Notes: generated by a model not told the origin, from the sequence alone. A stretch of 64,000 nt of DNA from Channallabes apus (GCA_030522415.1 CM060107.1:3150847-3214846), one strand, 5' to 3'. Counted from the stretch's first letter, positions 29,751 through 40,039 are shown. Numbers and translations: made by a program.

Positions 29751-31739
29751 CAAGGCCCAGAGGAGCCAGAGGGGGAGCAGATGCAGTATGTCTCAACACT
29801 GCATCCACAACAAGAACCAACTGTAATGGTGTCTATAAATAATTCATAACCAATTCCATTTATGATTGACACAGGTGCTACATACTCATGTATAGGACGT
29901 GAAGGCTCACAGCTCCCTCTCTCAAGCAATACGATAAAAACCACAGGCTTCTCGGGACATTCACAGATATTGCATTTTACAGAGCCCCAAATAATAACAC
30001 TAGAAGACACCACTATAACAGCACCTTTACTATTCTCGCCTATTACTCCAGTCAATTTACTGGGAAGAGATTTGTTGTGCAAACTTAAAGGAAAAATTCA
30101 ATGTAATACTAAAGGACTGTATGTAACAATGGGACAGTTCTTACAGATTACTAGAAAACCTGACAACAAACAAGATACAGTATACTGGCTATTGTGTTCT
30201 GGTAAAGGAGCACAACAAGCACAGAGTTTATGGGAAGAATGGATTATGCAACGACGACCAGATTGCAAAAGAGTAACCTTACCACTACACTGTACTATGT
30301 ACTATGACCAAGGAAGTCAAGATGAAGAATATGCACAATTGTGGTCAGATGTGATTGAAAACACAGTCACTGATGTGGCACTAGGAGATATAATTGTAGG
30401 TGCTCCAGGAGCAGCCATTACTGTGCACCTGACTGAACGAATGGAACATTGGCATCAAGTACCTAACACAGCACCTCACATTTCCTTATTAGTGGGGGGA
30501 AATGCACAATCCAAAGAATTAGGACGGATGGTCAAACAAGCAGCTGAAATAACTGATTGGGAACAAACCTCTGACCCTTCTGTACATATTTCACATGATC
30601 AGAGATTTTTGAAATTAACATTTTCAGGAACAGATAGAATGAGCGCAACACACACAGAGATAGATGGGAACATGACGTTGTCAACACACCCTCAGAGGGG
30701 GATGTGTAACATGCCGTTGTCATCGCACACACAAATGCCAGTTAAGATGTTAGGGCAGATAGATGAAAAAGAATTAGCATTAGAGGAAGAAATACTTAAA
30801 ACAATCTCAGAGAAACTATGGACAAGACACTCCACAGATGTAGGATTAGTTAAGTCTGGAGGACAAGCCTTAGTAAAAATAAGACCAAATGCAAAATTGC
30901 CTTATCAAAGACAATATCCACTGACACCCCAAGCTATAGAGGGAATTAAACCTACTATAGATGGGTTATTAGAAGCAGGAGTACTAATACCCACTAAAAG
31001 TCCTTGTAATACTCCTATATTTCCTGTCAGGAAGCCCAACTCAGATAAATGGAGACTCGTGCACGATTTACGAGCCATAAACCAAATTGTAGAAGCAGAA
31101 TTGCCTATAGTGCCTGATCCACACACCCTACTGTCTAATATACCAGAAGACACTCAGTGGTACACTGTCATAGATTTATGTTCAGCATTTCTTAGTATTC
31201 CACTACATCCAGAATCACAACATTTGTTTGCTTTTACATACGAGGGACAGCAGCTGTCTTACAGTCGCTTACCGCAGGGATACTGCGAAAGCCCATCAAT
31301 ATTTAACCGAGTACTAACTCAAGACCTAGCCTCAATAAATATCAAGAGTACTTTGATCCAGTACTGTGATGATTTGCTGATTTGTAGTCCAACCAGAGAA
31401 CAATGCGAAGCAGATTCTTTAAGAGTCTTGACAGTACTAGCAGAACATGGACATAAAGTTAGCAGAGAAAAGTTACAATTCTGTAGACAAGAAGTAGAGT
31501 ATCTAGGCAGAGTGTTGAAAGGAACATCTAAGCACATATCTCCAGAACATATAGAAGCAATATCAAAAGCCCCTAAACCACGAACTGTAAAAGAGATGTT
31601 ATCCTTTCTAGGCATGGTAGGATTTAGCAGAGACTGGATATGTGACTTTGCATTAAAAACAGCACCCTTAAGAGCACTAATCAAAGCAGCTGGACAGACC
31701 AAAAATAGTGCAGTGTTAGAATGGCACCTGAAGCACTAG
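29751..31739 (+). CDS. pol: pro-pol, first part: protease and reverse transcriptase
   Basis: In frame with gag across the UGA. A second TAA at 29847-29849 interrupts just before the protease. The open piece from 29862 has the protease active site DTGA (29868-29879). An unusually long stretch of roughly 200 residues without a recognised domain (about 30180-30780) separates protease from reverse transcriptase. The latter has PVRKPNSDKWRLVHDLRAIN, LPQGYCESPSIFN and the catalytic YCDD at 31362-31373. The frame ends at TAG 31737-31739 because of a one-base loss in a G run at 31723-31724, after which coding continues in another frame. Substrates are viral RNA and DNA and the Gag-Pol precursor. Confidence 0.92.
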
Positions 31740-34408
31740 AAGCTTTTGAACAGCTAAAAAGAGAACTCTGTACAGCCCCAGCACTTGCTAGTCCAGAGTA
31801 CAACAAACCATTCCACCTGTATGTCTCAGAGCGAGGCGGATTTGCCACAGGGGTTCTGACCCAACAACAAGGTCCTAGCAAACAACCAATTGCATATTAT
31901 AGTACAGCGCTTGATAATATTGAAAAAGGCATGCTTCCCTGTTACAGAGGGGTGGCAGCCGCAGCATTTGCTTATGAGAAAGCAACCTCAATTACTATGG
32001 GACATCCAGTAACGCTGTACACCACCCACGCATTACACGCACTCCTGACCAGTCCATCGTTTGTAATTACAAATGCTAGAAGAACAGGATACGACGTAAT
32101 ACTCTCTGCACCTGAATTAACCATACACAGGTGTCAGACAGTAAATCCAGCAGATCGTATAATGACCCCAGCAGAGGGAGATCCCCATGATTGTCATCTA
32201 GTGTCAGCGGAATATCTAAAGACACGCCAAGATTTAGAGAACCAACCTCTGTCACATCCAGATTGTATATTCTTTGTAGATGGGTCATGTTTTAGAGATG
32301 GGGACAGTAATAAAGCAGGCTATGCCATAGTAATACCCACTTTAGATGGAGAAACATTCAAAATTGCACAAGCAGAACATGTGCCACAACCATGTTCTGC
32401 CCAGTTAGCTGAATTAGTCGCGTTGACAGGCGCCTGTAAACTAGCAGAAGGGAAAGCATGTACAATATACACCGATTCAGCTTATGCATATGGAATATGC
32501 CATTTGTATGGCCCCATATGGGCACAAAGAGGTTACAAAAGAGCTGATGGAACACCAGAAGTACATGGAGAAGCAATATCAGAACTGTTAGATTCAATCA
32601 AATTACCATCAAGACTAGCCATAGTTAAATGTGCAGCACATAAAAAAGATGGCACTTTTGTTAGTAATGGAAATGAAGCAGCAGATGAAGCAGCAAAGAA
32701 AGCAGCAGTAAATCAGATAAATATGATGCCAGAAACAGCAGCACAACCAGAACCTAATCCGCAGGGAGATAATGAACCAAGTTCACCAGAATTGAGCACT
32801 GGTCCTGATGAAGAACCAGGTGCAAGTCCAGAGCCAGAAGAAAGATTTCTTATACCTGAAGACTATGCGCCTCCCACACCAGATTTAACCTCATTAGCAG
32901 ACATGCAAGCAGCAGCATCAGGAGAAGAGATTCGTAAATGGATAAAAAGAGGAGCAATAAAAAACAATGATACTAATGTATGGCGAAGTGCAGATGGACG
33001 TTTTGTAGCACCACAAAATTTCCTTTTAACCCTGATAAAACAAGTTCATGGGAATGATCACGTAGCAAGAGGGGAATTGATAAAAAGAATCCAAAAGGAA
33101 TGGTGGTCGCCTTATTTAGGTCCAATGGTTCATCGAACATTATCACAGTTTTGCGACATCTGTGCTAGATTTAACATTAGAAAGCACTTCACATCACCGA
33201 TAGGACACATCCCAGAGCCAGATGGGCCATTCAGGCATATAATGTTTGATTATGTAGATATGGGGGAACCTAGGATACAAGGAAAACGATACATCTTAGT
33301 GGTCGAAGATAGGTTTAGCAGATGGGTAGAAGCTGTAGCAACAGCTAGGGAAGATGCGACGGCAGTAGCAAAATTCTTGTGTAGAGAAGTGATACCAAGA
33401 TTTGGAATTCCAGATACAATCAGTTCAGACAATGGAAAACACTTCACAAATAAGATAGTACAAAAAGTAACTCAATGGTTGAACATCAAGCACAGATTTG
33501 GATGTGTGTATCATCCCCAATCTCAAGGCATTCTAAAAATGAAATTGGCTAAAATATGTGCAGATACAAATATGGATTGGTTTCAAGCCTTGCCGTTAGC
33601 CTTAATGGGCATGAGATCGCAAACTAACCGCAACACGCATCTAACCCCGCACGAAATGCTTACTGGCAGACCTATGCTTACTTCTTTTACCCGCGGGCCC
33701 TATAAAGGCCCCACACTTGAACAACTGCAAAGTGAACTTGATCATTATGTGAAACACTTATCTGAAATACACAAAGTTATTTTCCAACAGGTTAAGGGAG
33801 CTACAATACATGACAACACCAGACAGAGAGCAGCTGATCAAGCTGAGGATGCTGAGGCAGAGGACATAGACGAAAGAACTGTACTGCCTGGTGATTGGGT
33901 GTTTATCCGAGTGTTCAAAAGAAGGTGGAACCAAGCTAGAAGGGAAGGACCATACAAGGTGGTGTTGGCAACTCCAACTGCAGTAAAAGTTCAAGGTAAA
34001 GACGTATGGTACCATTTAAATCATTGCTGCAAGGCACCAAATCCGGACCAGGTAAGAGACAGGTTTCCGCAGGAGGACACCGAGTCTCCAAGAGCAGGAC
34101 CCTCGGGTCTGCAATCAGATCCTCAGAGAGACGGCGAAAGACCCAGACAACAAGCACCAGATCCATATGAACGGACTGAAAGTTTGCCGTGGATAGAACA
34201 GGAAGAAGAACAAGGCTACTGGCCAGAGTGGCCTCAAGAAGATATACAAGACTGGGAAGCTGAACTTGAAGAAGAACAAGCAGAAGCAGAACAAGCAGGA
34301 CCATCTCATAGAACAAGAGCCCAAGTTAGACAGCGAGAAGATAAACGCACTAAAATAGAAACAGCACGGAGACAGTTAGAAGTTGATACTGGCTCAGATA
34401 CTGATTAA
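31721..34408 (+). CDS. pol: pol, second part: connection, RNase H and integrase
   Basis: It continues Pol after the frameshift (895 open codons). RNase H has FVDGSCFRDG and IYTDSAYAYG. The integrase has an HHCC finger (HGNDH...CDIC) and the first two core residues in MFDYVDMG and ISSDNGKHF. Where the third catalytic Glu should lie, in the conserved helix after YHPQSQG, the sequence jumps to ILKMKLAKIC. Several residues including the Glu are missing without loss of frame (about 33520-33545), so the integrase should be inactive. The C-terminal tail is long and Glu/Gln-rich (34040-34408), unlike compact integrase ends. It stops 75 bases before the env ORF. Confidence 0.92.
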   Translation: MAPEALEAFEQLKRELCTAPALASPEYNKPFHLYVSERGGFATGVLTQQQGPSKQPIAYYSTALDNIEKGMLPCYRGVAAAAFAYEKATSITMGHPVTLYTTHALHALLTSPSFVITNARRTGYDVILSAPELTIHRCQTVNPADRIMTPAEGDPHDCHLVSAEYLKTRQDLENQPLSHPDCIFFVDGSCFRDGDSNKAGYAIVIPTLDGETFKIAQAEHVPQPCSAQLAELVALTGACKLAEGKACTIYTDSAYAYGICHLYGPIWAQRGYKRADGTPEVHGEAISELLDSIKLPSRLAIVKCAAHKKDGTFVSNGNEAADEAAKKAAVNQINMMPETAAQPEPNPQGDNEPSSPELSTGPDEEPGASPEPEERFLIPEDYAPPTPDLTSLADMQAAASGEEIRKWIKRGAIKNNDTNVWRSADGRFVAPQNFLLTLIKQVHGNDHVARGELIKRIQKEWWSPYLGPMVHRTLSQFCDICARFNIRKHFTSPIGHIPEPDGPFRHIMFDYVDMGEPRIQGKRYILVVEDRFSRWVEAVATAREDATAVAKFLCREVIPRFGIPDTISSDNGKHFTNKIVQKVTQWLNIKHRFGCVYHPQSQGILKMKLAKICADTNMDWFQALPLALMGMRSQTNRNTHLTPHEMLTGRPMLTSFTRGPYKGPTLEQLQSELDHYVKHLSEIHKVIFQQVKGATIHDNTRQRAADQAEDAEAEDIDERTVLPGDWVFIRVFKRRWNQARREGPYKVVLATPTAVKVQGKDVWYHLNHCCKAPNPDQVRDRFPQEDTESPRAGPSGLQSDPQRDGERPRQQAPDPYERTESLPWIEQEEEQGYWPEWPQEDIQDWEAELEEEQAEAEQAGPSHRTRAQVRQREDKRTKIETARRQLEVDTGSDTD

Positions 34409-34604
34409 ATTATTTAAACCAACTACAGTAGAAAGAACATACCCAACAAAAAACACCCCAAGAAATATATTGTGTAGATTATTTGGCCATAATCCCACGT
34501 GTCACCGTTGTGATCCTGATGGAGAAACCATCCTCTTATTACCGCCTAAAAAACAGAAGGAAGTCTATGGGAATAACAATACTTCTTATGATCGGTTTGA
34601 CTAG
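34383..34604 (+). CDS. Small ORF across the pol-env junction
   Basis: 73 codons in the third frame, overlapping the end of pol and the start of the env ORF. It contains GHNPTCHRCDPDG, a Cys/His cluster, and a Lys-rich end. The env frame over the same bases (34483-34566) reads less like protein than env after the ATG at 34567, so this ORF may be the real coding frame here. No family recognised. Confidence 0.3.
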   Translation: MILAQILIKLFKPTTVERTYPTKNTPRNILCRLFGHNPTCHRCDPDGETILLLPPKKQKEVYGNNNTSYDRFD

Positions 34605-36441
34605 TAGTTGGGCCGTCAGAAGTGAAAAGAGCAAACCAAAATGGAACACTGAAGAAAGACAAATACATTGCGTACTAGCTACAATAACTAGAGCAAGAAT
34701 GGTAGCTGGTTTATCAATGTGGGAAGGAACAGGAAATTGGGAAGGAACTTTTCAGATAGAGGTAGACAAGTCACGACCCCAAGAAGTGCGTATTTATGTA
34801 GAATTAGAGAAAACCCCTGGATCAAAAATGAAGATTGCAATAGGCGGATTGATTGAGGCAGTACCAACATCCAATGAATGGTGCGCATTTAATAAGTCAG
34901 CAAGCGGAAAAATACGAGGTGTATGCTTAGCATATCCATATTTGCGTGGATGTACGGCAAAAGTACCAGGCCAACCTAGCGTATCAGATGATGAGTCAGC
35001 AATCTATGTAACGGTAATTCCAGAAATAATAAAACAGGTACCTGGAAACAAAAAAGAATCTGATCAAACATGGAAAAATGATATGTTCTACCAATGGATG
35101 AAATTCACAGCTGAGTCTTTAACAAATAAGGACTGCATCGTATGTCATGACAGAAGTCATAAGCCCCCAAAAGTGGCGATAACACAAGGAACAAGAGAAT
35201 GTATAGATGATCCAGAATATAGTGAATCACGATTATGCCCTATCAGCTGTCTTTTACATTCAGCTGCAATAGATTATGGTCCAGAATGGATGCAGAATAT
35301 AAGCAAATGCACGTATCATCCTGTAGAAACCATAGATGCTGTCCAACGAGAAATAACACCTGTGCAACAGACCTATCCTCTATGCATCTGTTCAGACGGA
35401 AGTATAGAAGTAGGAAATCTATCATCAAGCTGCAACGAAACACAGTCAGCAGCAGGTTTTTCCATAAAAATGAGACAGATATGCGACAATACAACAAGCA
35501 ATATGTCATGCAGTGAGATAGTCAACGTACGACAACCAGACTTAAGATTAGGTACAACACCCTTAGCTGACATATTTTGGTATTGTGATGGAACCACAGT
35601 TAGACAAACTCTACCACAAGACTGGAACGGATGCTGTGCTCCAGTATTACTAGAAGGAGAACTAATTGTAATAGGATTGCATGGCACGCAAAACAGAAGA
35701 AGCAAACGTGAGATAAAATTCTTGGACACGGTCGGTCAAGGGGAATTAAAGAAATGGGAAGAGTTTGATAAAGAGGGAGGAATAACAGTAAGTTGGGATG
35801 GAATTCCACTTGGCGTACCAACTGAACATGAGGTTATAAACAGAGTAGGAGGAGCATTCACGACAATCTTCCTCCCATGGGTTCAAATTTCTAAAAACGC
35901 AAGGTGGATAAACTTACTATGGTACAATCAACAGAGATTTTGGAATCACACTTTAAGTGTCTTAGGATTAGTACAAGAACAATTAGACAGAACAACAATA
36001 ATGACCATGCAAAATAGATTCGCCCTGGACACTATGTTAGCACCTCAATGAGGAGTGTGCGCTTTAATTGGAGAAGACTGCTGTACATACATTCCAAGAC
36101 ATACAGGCCCTGATGGTAATATAACCAAAATACTAAGAGCCATGCGGAATCTGAGAGATGAACATGTTAGAGTCACCCAAGAAGTGCAGAAAACCACCGC
36201 GTGGACCACATGGTTTGACTGGCTTAATCCTTCTAATTGGTACGGACTACTTGTGAAACTAGGCACAATTGTTCTGATAGTGTTAGGAACCCTACTCATT
36301 GCATCTTGCTGCGTTATTCCCCTGGCAAGAGCAAGCATTCAGAAAATGGTAGGACAATATACAGTTGTTGTGGAATATCACGACCAGACGACACCATATG
36401 AGGATGAGGAAGAGGAGTCCATCTATATGCAAATGAAGTGA
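34483..36441 (+). CDS. env: env, interrupted by one stop
   Basis: Envelope glycoprotein, surface plus transmembrane subunits. The frame opens at 34483, but the ATG at 34567 begins a convincing signal peptide (MGITILLMIGLTSSWAV), so it may be the true start. The surface subunit is Cys-rich with several N-glycosylation motifs (for example NISK, NLSS). A furin-type site NRRSKR lies near 35692-35709. In the transmembrane subunit a heptad region (MQNRFALDTMLA) precedes CX6CC (CALIGEDCC), typical of gamma-type Env. A TGA at 36049-36051 sits between them; the same frame is open on both sides. The membrane anchor is LGTIVLIVLGTLLIASCC near 36258, followed by a short acidic tail. As it stands only the surface part and a truncated stalk could be made. 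Confidence 0.92.
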
Positions 36442-36670
36442 AAGAAGACCAACTACACTGCATAATGGACAATTGACTATATCCTTATTGATCACGTGTA
36501 TATTGAAAATTTATCTAATGTAACAACATATTTTAATCCAACTTATTTAATCCATGTTTTAAGTAACCATATCAGAGAAAAAGTAGTATTAGTAGAAAAA
36601 GTATGTCTTCTATTTTGTGTTTTGTTTTTGTGTTTGTGTTTTGTTCTGCTATACACGTATGTATTGCAGG
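36442..36670 (+). other. Gap between env and 3' ORF with splice acceptor
   Basis: Pyrimidine-rich TTTTGTTCTGCTATACACG leads to TATGTATTGCAG/GATGG at about 36659-36673, a good splice acceptor directly before the next ATG. Confidence 0.5.
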
Positions 36671-37354
36671 ATGGAACTGGTACCTGACCCAAGGTGGATA
36701 GTTTCCTGCACCGTCTGCTGTAACGCATGGAACGAGGTTGCAGAAATGGCGCCGAAGAAAAAATGGGCAGAATTGAGACATGATCTCGTTGACTGGCATC
36801 CACAACGCACGATAGGGAATAAGGAGTTCATCACCAATGCCAACGTCTTGACAAAGGACTTCAAATGGATCAAAGCAAGGACACAGGAGACGTTCAACCT
36901 TGACATGAGCACAGGACTTCACCTGGTAACAACTTCATATCAGCTTGGGAGACATCTGAAGCTAGGCATCTACAGAGGTATTGGGATCGAAGAGGATTGG
37001 GCTGCATATGATATTTGTGGAATAGTTGAGTTTGACGATGTGTACATGGCAGCAACTAAGACCATAACCAAAGTAATGTTGGGGGATGACATCTTATGGA
37101 GAGATACACCGATATCCCTGCAGCGTGCGCTGGATGCTCTTCCAAAAGCCGATGAAGTGTGGTTAGACTTTTTGCGTTTAGAGACGGGCAGGATAAACCG
37201 AATTCCACTATCTCAGCTGGCAAGCTGTAAGGACCTGTATGTGATCGAATTCACAGACGAGGATCGTAAGACCTGGACTGAAGAGGGGTCTGAAAATCTT
37301 GATACACTATCTTTAACTTACAGGGACCCTAATGGACTGCTTAAATGGCTTTGA
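36671..37354 (+). CDS. 3' accessory ORF of the provirus (unknown)
   Basis: 227 codons from the ATG directly after a splice acceptor (frame open from 36617; I prefer 36671 because of the acceptor). It begins MELVPDPRWIVSCTVCC, has a basic APKKKWAELRHD, and a middle part rich in aromatic residues (GIGIEEDWAAYDICGIVEFDD). No signal peptide, zinc finger or cyclin box that I can recognise. It is intact although gag, pol and env are broken. Its place after env matches accessory genes of epsilonretroviruses and foamy viruses; expression would be from a spliced RNA. Function unknown. Confidence 0.65.
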   Translation: MELVPDPRWIVSCTVCCNAWNEVAEMAPKKKWAELRHDLVDWHPQRTIGNKEFITNANVLTKDFKWIKARTQETFNLDMSTGLHLVTTSYQLGRHLKLGIYRGIGIEEDWAAYDICGIVEFDDVYMAATKTITKVMLGDDILWRDTPISLQRALDALPKADEVWLDFLRLETGRINRIPLSQLASCKDLYVIEFTDEDRKTWTEEGSENLDTLSLTYRDPNGLLKWL

Positions 37355-38036
37355 TGGTTTTCAATGTTTGTCATATATGTGTTATTATACAGGATGAGGT
37401 CCTGGTGATGTATACACTGTCGAGCACAAAAAAGCTGGCAAGGTGTGGAATTTTTCCTTCTGAATTGGCTGTACTGAAGGTTTTTTCGCCCACCTCTGGA
37501 CTCATCATACTATAACCATTGCATGCTTATTATATTCTCATATATGTTTATGCTTATATTTACTCATTTTCAATTGTTTTTCCTAAATGGATGGTTTAGT
37601 GAGGGGGTAATATGTAAGGTTAGGTTGAATATGTAAGGTTGTAAGGTTTTGAAAGTTCTTTGAAAGTTCTACACTTTTAGCTTTCTTTGCTTAAGCTTTA
37701 ATTACATTTAACTTTAAGTAATATGTAAAACTTTATATGTAAGATTTCTTTGAATTAGATTTTTCTCTGCCTTTGATTTAAAATGATTTAAGATACCATA
37801 ACCTTGATGAAAAGTTACTAGTTCAAGGTTTATTTCTTAGTTTTTTCTTATTCTATAAGGATTAATATTGATGTGTAAGGTTTATTTCTTGTTTCTGTAG
37901 TAATAAGTAAGGTTAAGATTCATAAGTTAAGCATTGTTTAAATTCATTGTTTAAATTCTGTTAATGTTCATAAGTTAGTAAGTACGTACTATTTTCTTTT
38001 TACTTTTCTTTATGCTCTTTTATGTGACTTAAAAGT
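37355..38036 (+). other. 3' untranslated region of the provirus
   Basis: Non-coding, T-rich, with the word GTAAGGTT repeated about six times between 37613 and 37915 (TATGTAAGGTT, GTTGTAAGGTTTTG, AGTAAGGTTAAG). A short stem-like GTGACTTAAAAGTCAC lies at 38025-38040, just before the polypurine tract. Confidence 0.55.
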
Positions 38037-38039
38037 CAC

Positions 38040-38052
38040 AGAGGGGGAAATA
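38040..38052 (+). promoter_or_regulatory. Polypurine tract
   Basis: AGAGGGGGAAATA directly before the 3' LTR, the primer for plus-strand DNA synthesis. Confidence 0.85.
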
Positions 38053-39706
38053 TGTAAGCATATTTTAATTACATATATTTGTGCATGCAGTAATATTACA
38101 GAAAACTATTGATTTTATCTTAAGGATGTGAGATGAAGTGAGCAGAGTTGAGCCAAGGACAATGTGATGTCATAGTACCAAAGACACCATGTGATGTTCA
38201 GTATACAGTATGTACCCAACAAACCTTAGACTGGCAGCCATCTTAGAGATCTCATAGTAACCCTAGAAACGACACCAGATCAGCAGATATGACATAGCCC
38301 CAGACATGATGTAATCTCAGACATGGGGTGATCTTAACTGTGATGTAACAGGCATTGGATACACAAGCAACATGTCAAATTAAATAACAAAAAAACACAC
38401 ACACACACACATACAGTGATCTGAATAATAAGTTTAATAAATAAATAGACACAAAATAGTATGTGTATCTACATAGTGAATATTATACAATACAAAGTAT
38501 TAGGCCCAACATAAAAAAGTATAAAAACACACAGGGCCTGGGTAAGCATCAGAAGCAAAATAGAATGCATAAGAAGTCAATAGGCAAAACCTCCTGTGAG
38601 GAAAGACAACACCAATTTAAAAATCAGTGAAAGGAAATAGAAACAGAAACGCCGCGATTTGGATTTGGCACAAGTGCAGAAGAAAAATCTGTTTGGGTAC
38701 CAACAGACACTTTAACATCGGTCTGGGTGCCAACACTTACGTGACAAACAGGCTTTAAGACCAGTGGAGCTGGCGTTGTAGATTCAGGCCGTACAGGCCT
38801 AAAAGAAAATGGATAAGGGCTATCCGCACGTGGCCTCTTCGAAAGACCCGGTTTGGGATCAACATTCTTGGAAAAACTGAGCCCTGTCTCCTCTAGGAAC
38901 TGCAGTAACGAAGCAGATGGCTCGGGCTCATCCTCAGTAAAACTCACCGAGGCCCGGTCCATGACAGGTTCAGTAGGAGTATAGTCAGTGGGACTGTGGG
39001 CCGGACTGCTCTGGCTGTCCGAGTCGTCCGGGGCGACGTGGTGATCGTTCGTGCAGATGCGATTAGCTATAAGAATAAAAATAGAGGATAAAAATAGGTA
39101 AATACAATAAAAGTCACAAACTTAGACAAATAATTAAAATAATATGTAGAAGATGCTTACCCATGGCCTGTCTCTTGAAAACTGTAGAGTAAAGCGGAAG
39201 CACCAAGAATTTATAGCAGACATAAGCGCCACCCCAATATTTTTTAAGTTGAACAACAAAAGTGAAAAGATAATGGAAACTAATTTGAAAGGAAAATAAG
39301 TTATATTGGAAGCAAAATTTGGTAAAAGATGGAGTCAGATAACGAGGTATATGACGTATAATGCAAATGTAATTTTATTGGTTGAAAAATTTGATAAGGA
39401 ACCAGAAAAAATAATGAGCAAATGAGGGGGCCAGATGAGCGTCCCGCCCCCCGTAAAACTGTATAAAAGAAGGCACCGATGTCACAGTAGATCAGTCTGT
39501 TCTTGGTGATGCTCTGATTCACATCTTAGGCATTGTCAGGACTGGATCACGTTGTTTTATTGTTGCAATAAAACTTATCCTTACTTCATCTAGATCTACA
39601 CGGAATCCAGAGTCTTTCTTTAATTTCTTTTATTAAAATTACAGTATTTGTTTAATGTTTTAAATTAGGGCAACTTCGGTGTGGGGAGAATAAAAAATCC
39701 ACCACA
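38053..39706 (+). repeat. 3' LTR of the provirus
   Basis: 1654 bp, nearly identical to 8741-10401. Differences seen by eye include a 5-base shortening after GTTGAACA (near 39252) and single-base run changes. The TATA box is at 39462 and AATAAA lies about 105 bases on. It is followed by CCAC (39707-39710), the right target duplication. Confidence 0.95.
38624..39164 (-). CDS. Antisense spliced LTR gene, 3' LTR copy (novel)
   Basis: Same architecture as 9313-9853. The ATG is at 39164-39162, the exon ends at 39161 and the intron starts GTAAGC. The intron ends TATAG before 39066, and the stop is at 38624. The ORF from the internal ATG at 38962 has 112 codons and differs from the 5' copy by two residues (Ser for Leu in MDRA.VSF and Leu for Pro in PKPG.SKR). 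Reading frame, splice sites and TATA box (about 39210) are all kept. This copy would be transcribed from the 3' LTR back toward env, the usual origin of retroviral antisense messages. Confidence 0.65.
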
Positions 39707-39710
39707 CCAC

Positions 39711-39950
39711 TCTCAAAGTGATGCTCGGTTGGCTGGTTAGATATTTGCTTTAACAAGAAGTTGACCAGGTGTACCTAATGAAGTGGCCTGTGTGTGTGTA
39801 CAGTTTCCACCTCACCAGCTTCCTTCCAGTAGAATATGTTATGTAATAAATGTGCTGACATTTCTGTTTATAAGTATCGCTAGCCTCTGGCATTTTATGT
39901 GTTTTTTTTTTACTGTTTGAATGAGAAATACAAAGATTCTCACATTACAC
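39711..39950. repeat. Host repeat flanking the provirus
   Basis: TCTCAAAGTGATGCTCGG, GTTAGATATTTGCTTTAACA and GGTGTACCTAATGAAGTGGC look like the end of a dispersed fish repeat whose other side is at about 8690-8740. The provirus inserted into it. Confidence 0.5.
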
Positions 39951-40039
39951 TCTCTGGCTGGAGTGACAGTCAGATTGATGACAGGAACAGTGTTACAGTA
40001 GTAAATCCCCGAGTCTGAGAGAGACATATTCCTTATATA
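39951..40039 (-). pseudogene. Ig V-type receptor exon, 3' half
   Basis: On the minus strand the sequence reads YIRNMSLSDSGIYYC and then NTVPVINLTVTPAR, the end of an Ig V-set domain with the D-x-G-x-Y-x-C signature. A possible donor (GAGTGTAATG) follows at 39950. The matching first half is at 55876-56071; a 15.8-kb transposon splits them. Confidence 0.7.

Larger units (their letters stand above)
8741..39706 (+). mobile_element. Complex class I endogenous retrovirus, split by a 14.5-kb transposon
   Basis: Full provirus with LTRs starting TG and ending CA (8741-10401 and 38053-39706), a primer site, a polypurine tract and a 4-bp target duplication. The gene order is two 5' ORFs, gag, pro-pol, env and a 3' ORF. 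By eye the LTRs differ by roughly eight to ten substitutions and three short indels over 1.65 kb, so the insertion is young. Pol (YCDD, LPQG) and Env (CX6CC transmembrane subunit) point to the gamma/epsilon side of retroviruses. Extra ORFs before gag and after env recall epsilonretroviruses such as walleye dermal sarcoma virus. Minus the insertion 11188-25687, the provirus is about 16.5 kb, long for a retrovirus. The copy is defective at several sites listed under its genes. Confidence 0.93.

Noticed and set aside
30477..30596. Two His-x-Ser motifs suggesting a 2H phosphoesterase between protease and RT
   Set aside because: The motifs are only 36 residues apart, closer than in known 2H enzymes, and the second lacks the hydrophobic residue after Ser.
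35235..35516. 93-codon ORF inside env
   Set aside because: It is an alternative-frame shadow with no supporting start, splice site or motif.
36617..36670. Earlier ATG for the 3' accessory ORF
   Set aside because: The first 18 codons are a Cys/Phe/Val run from a pyrimidine tract that looks like a splice acceptor; the ATG at 36671 is preferred.
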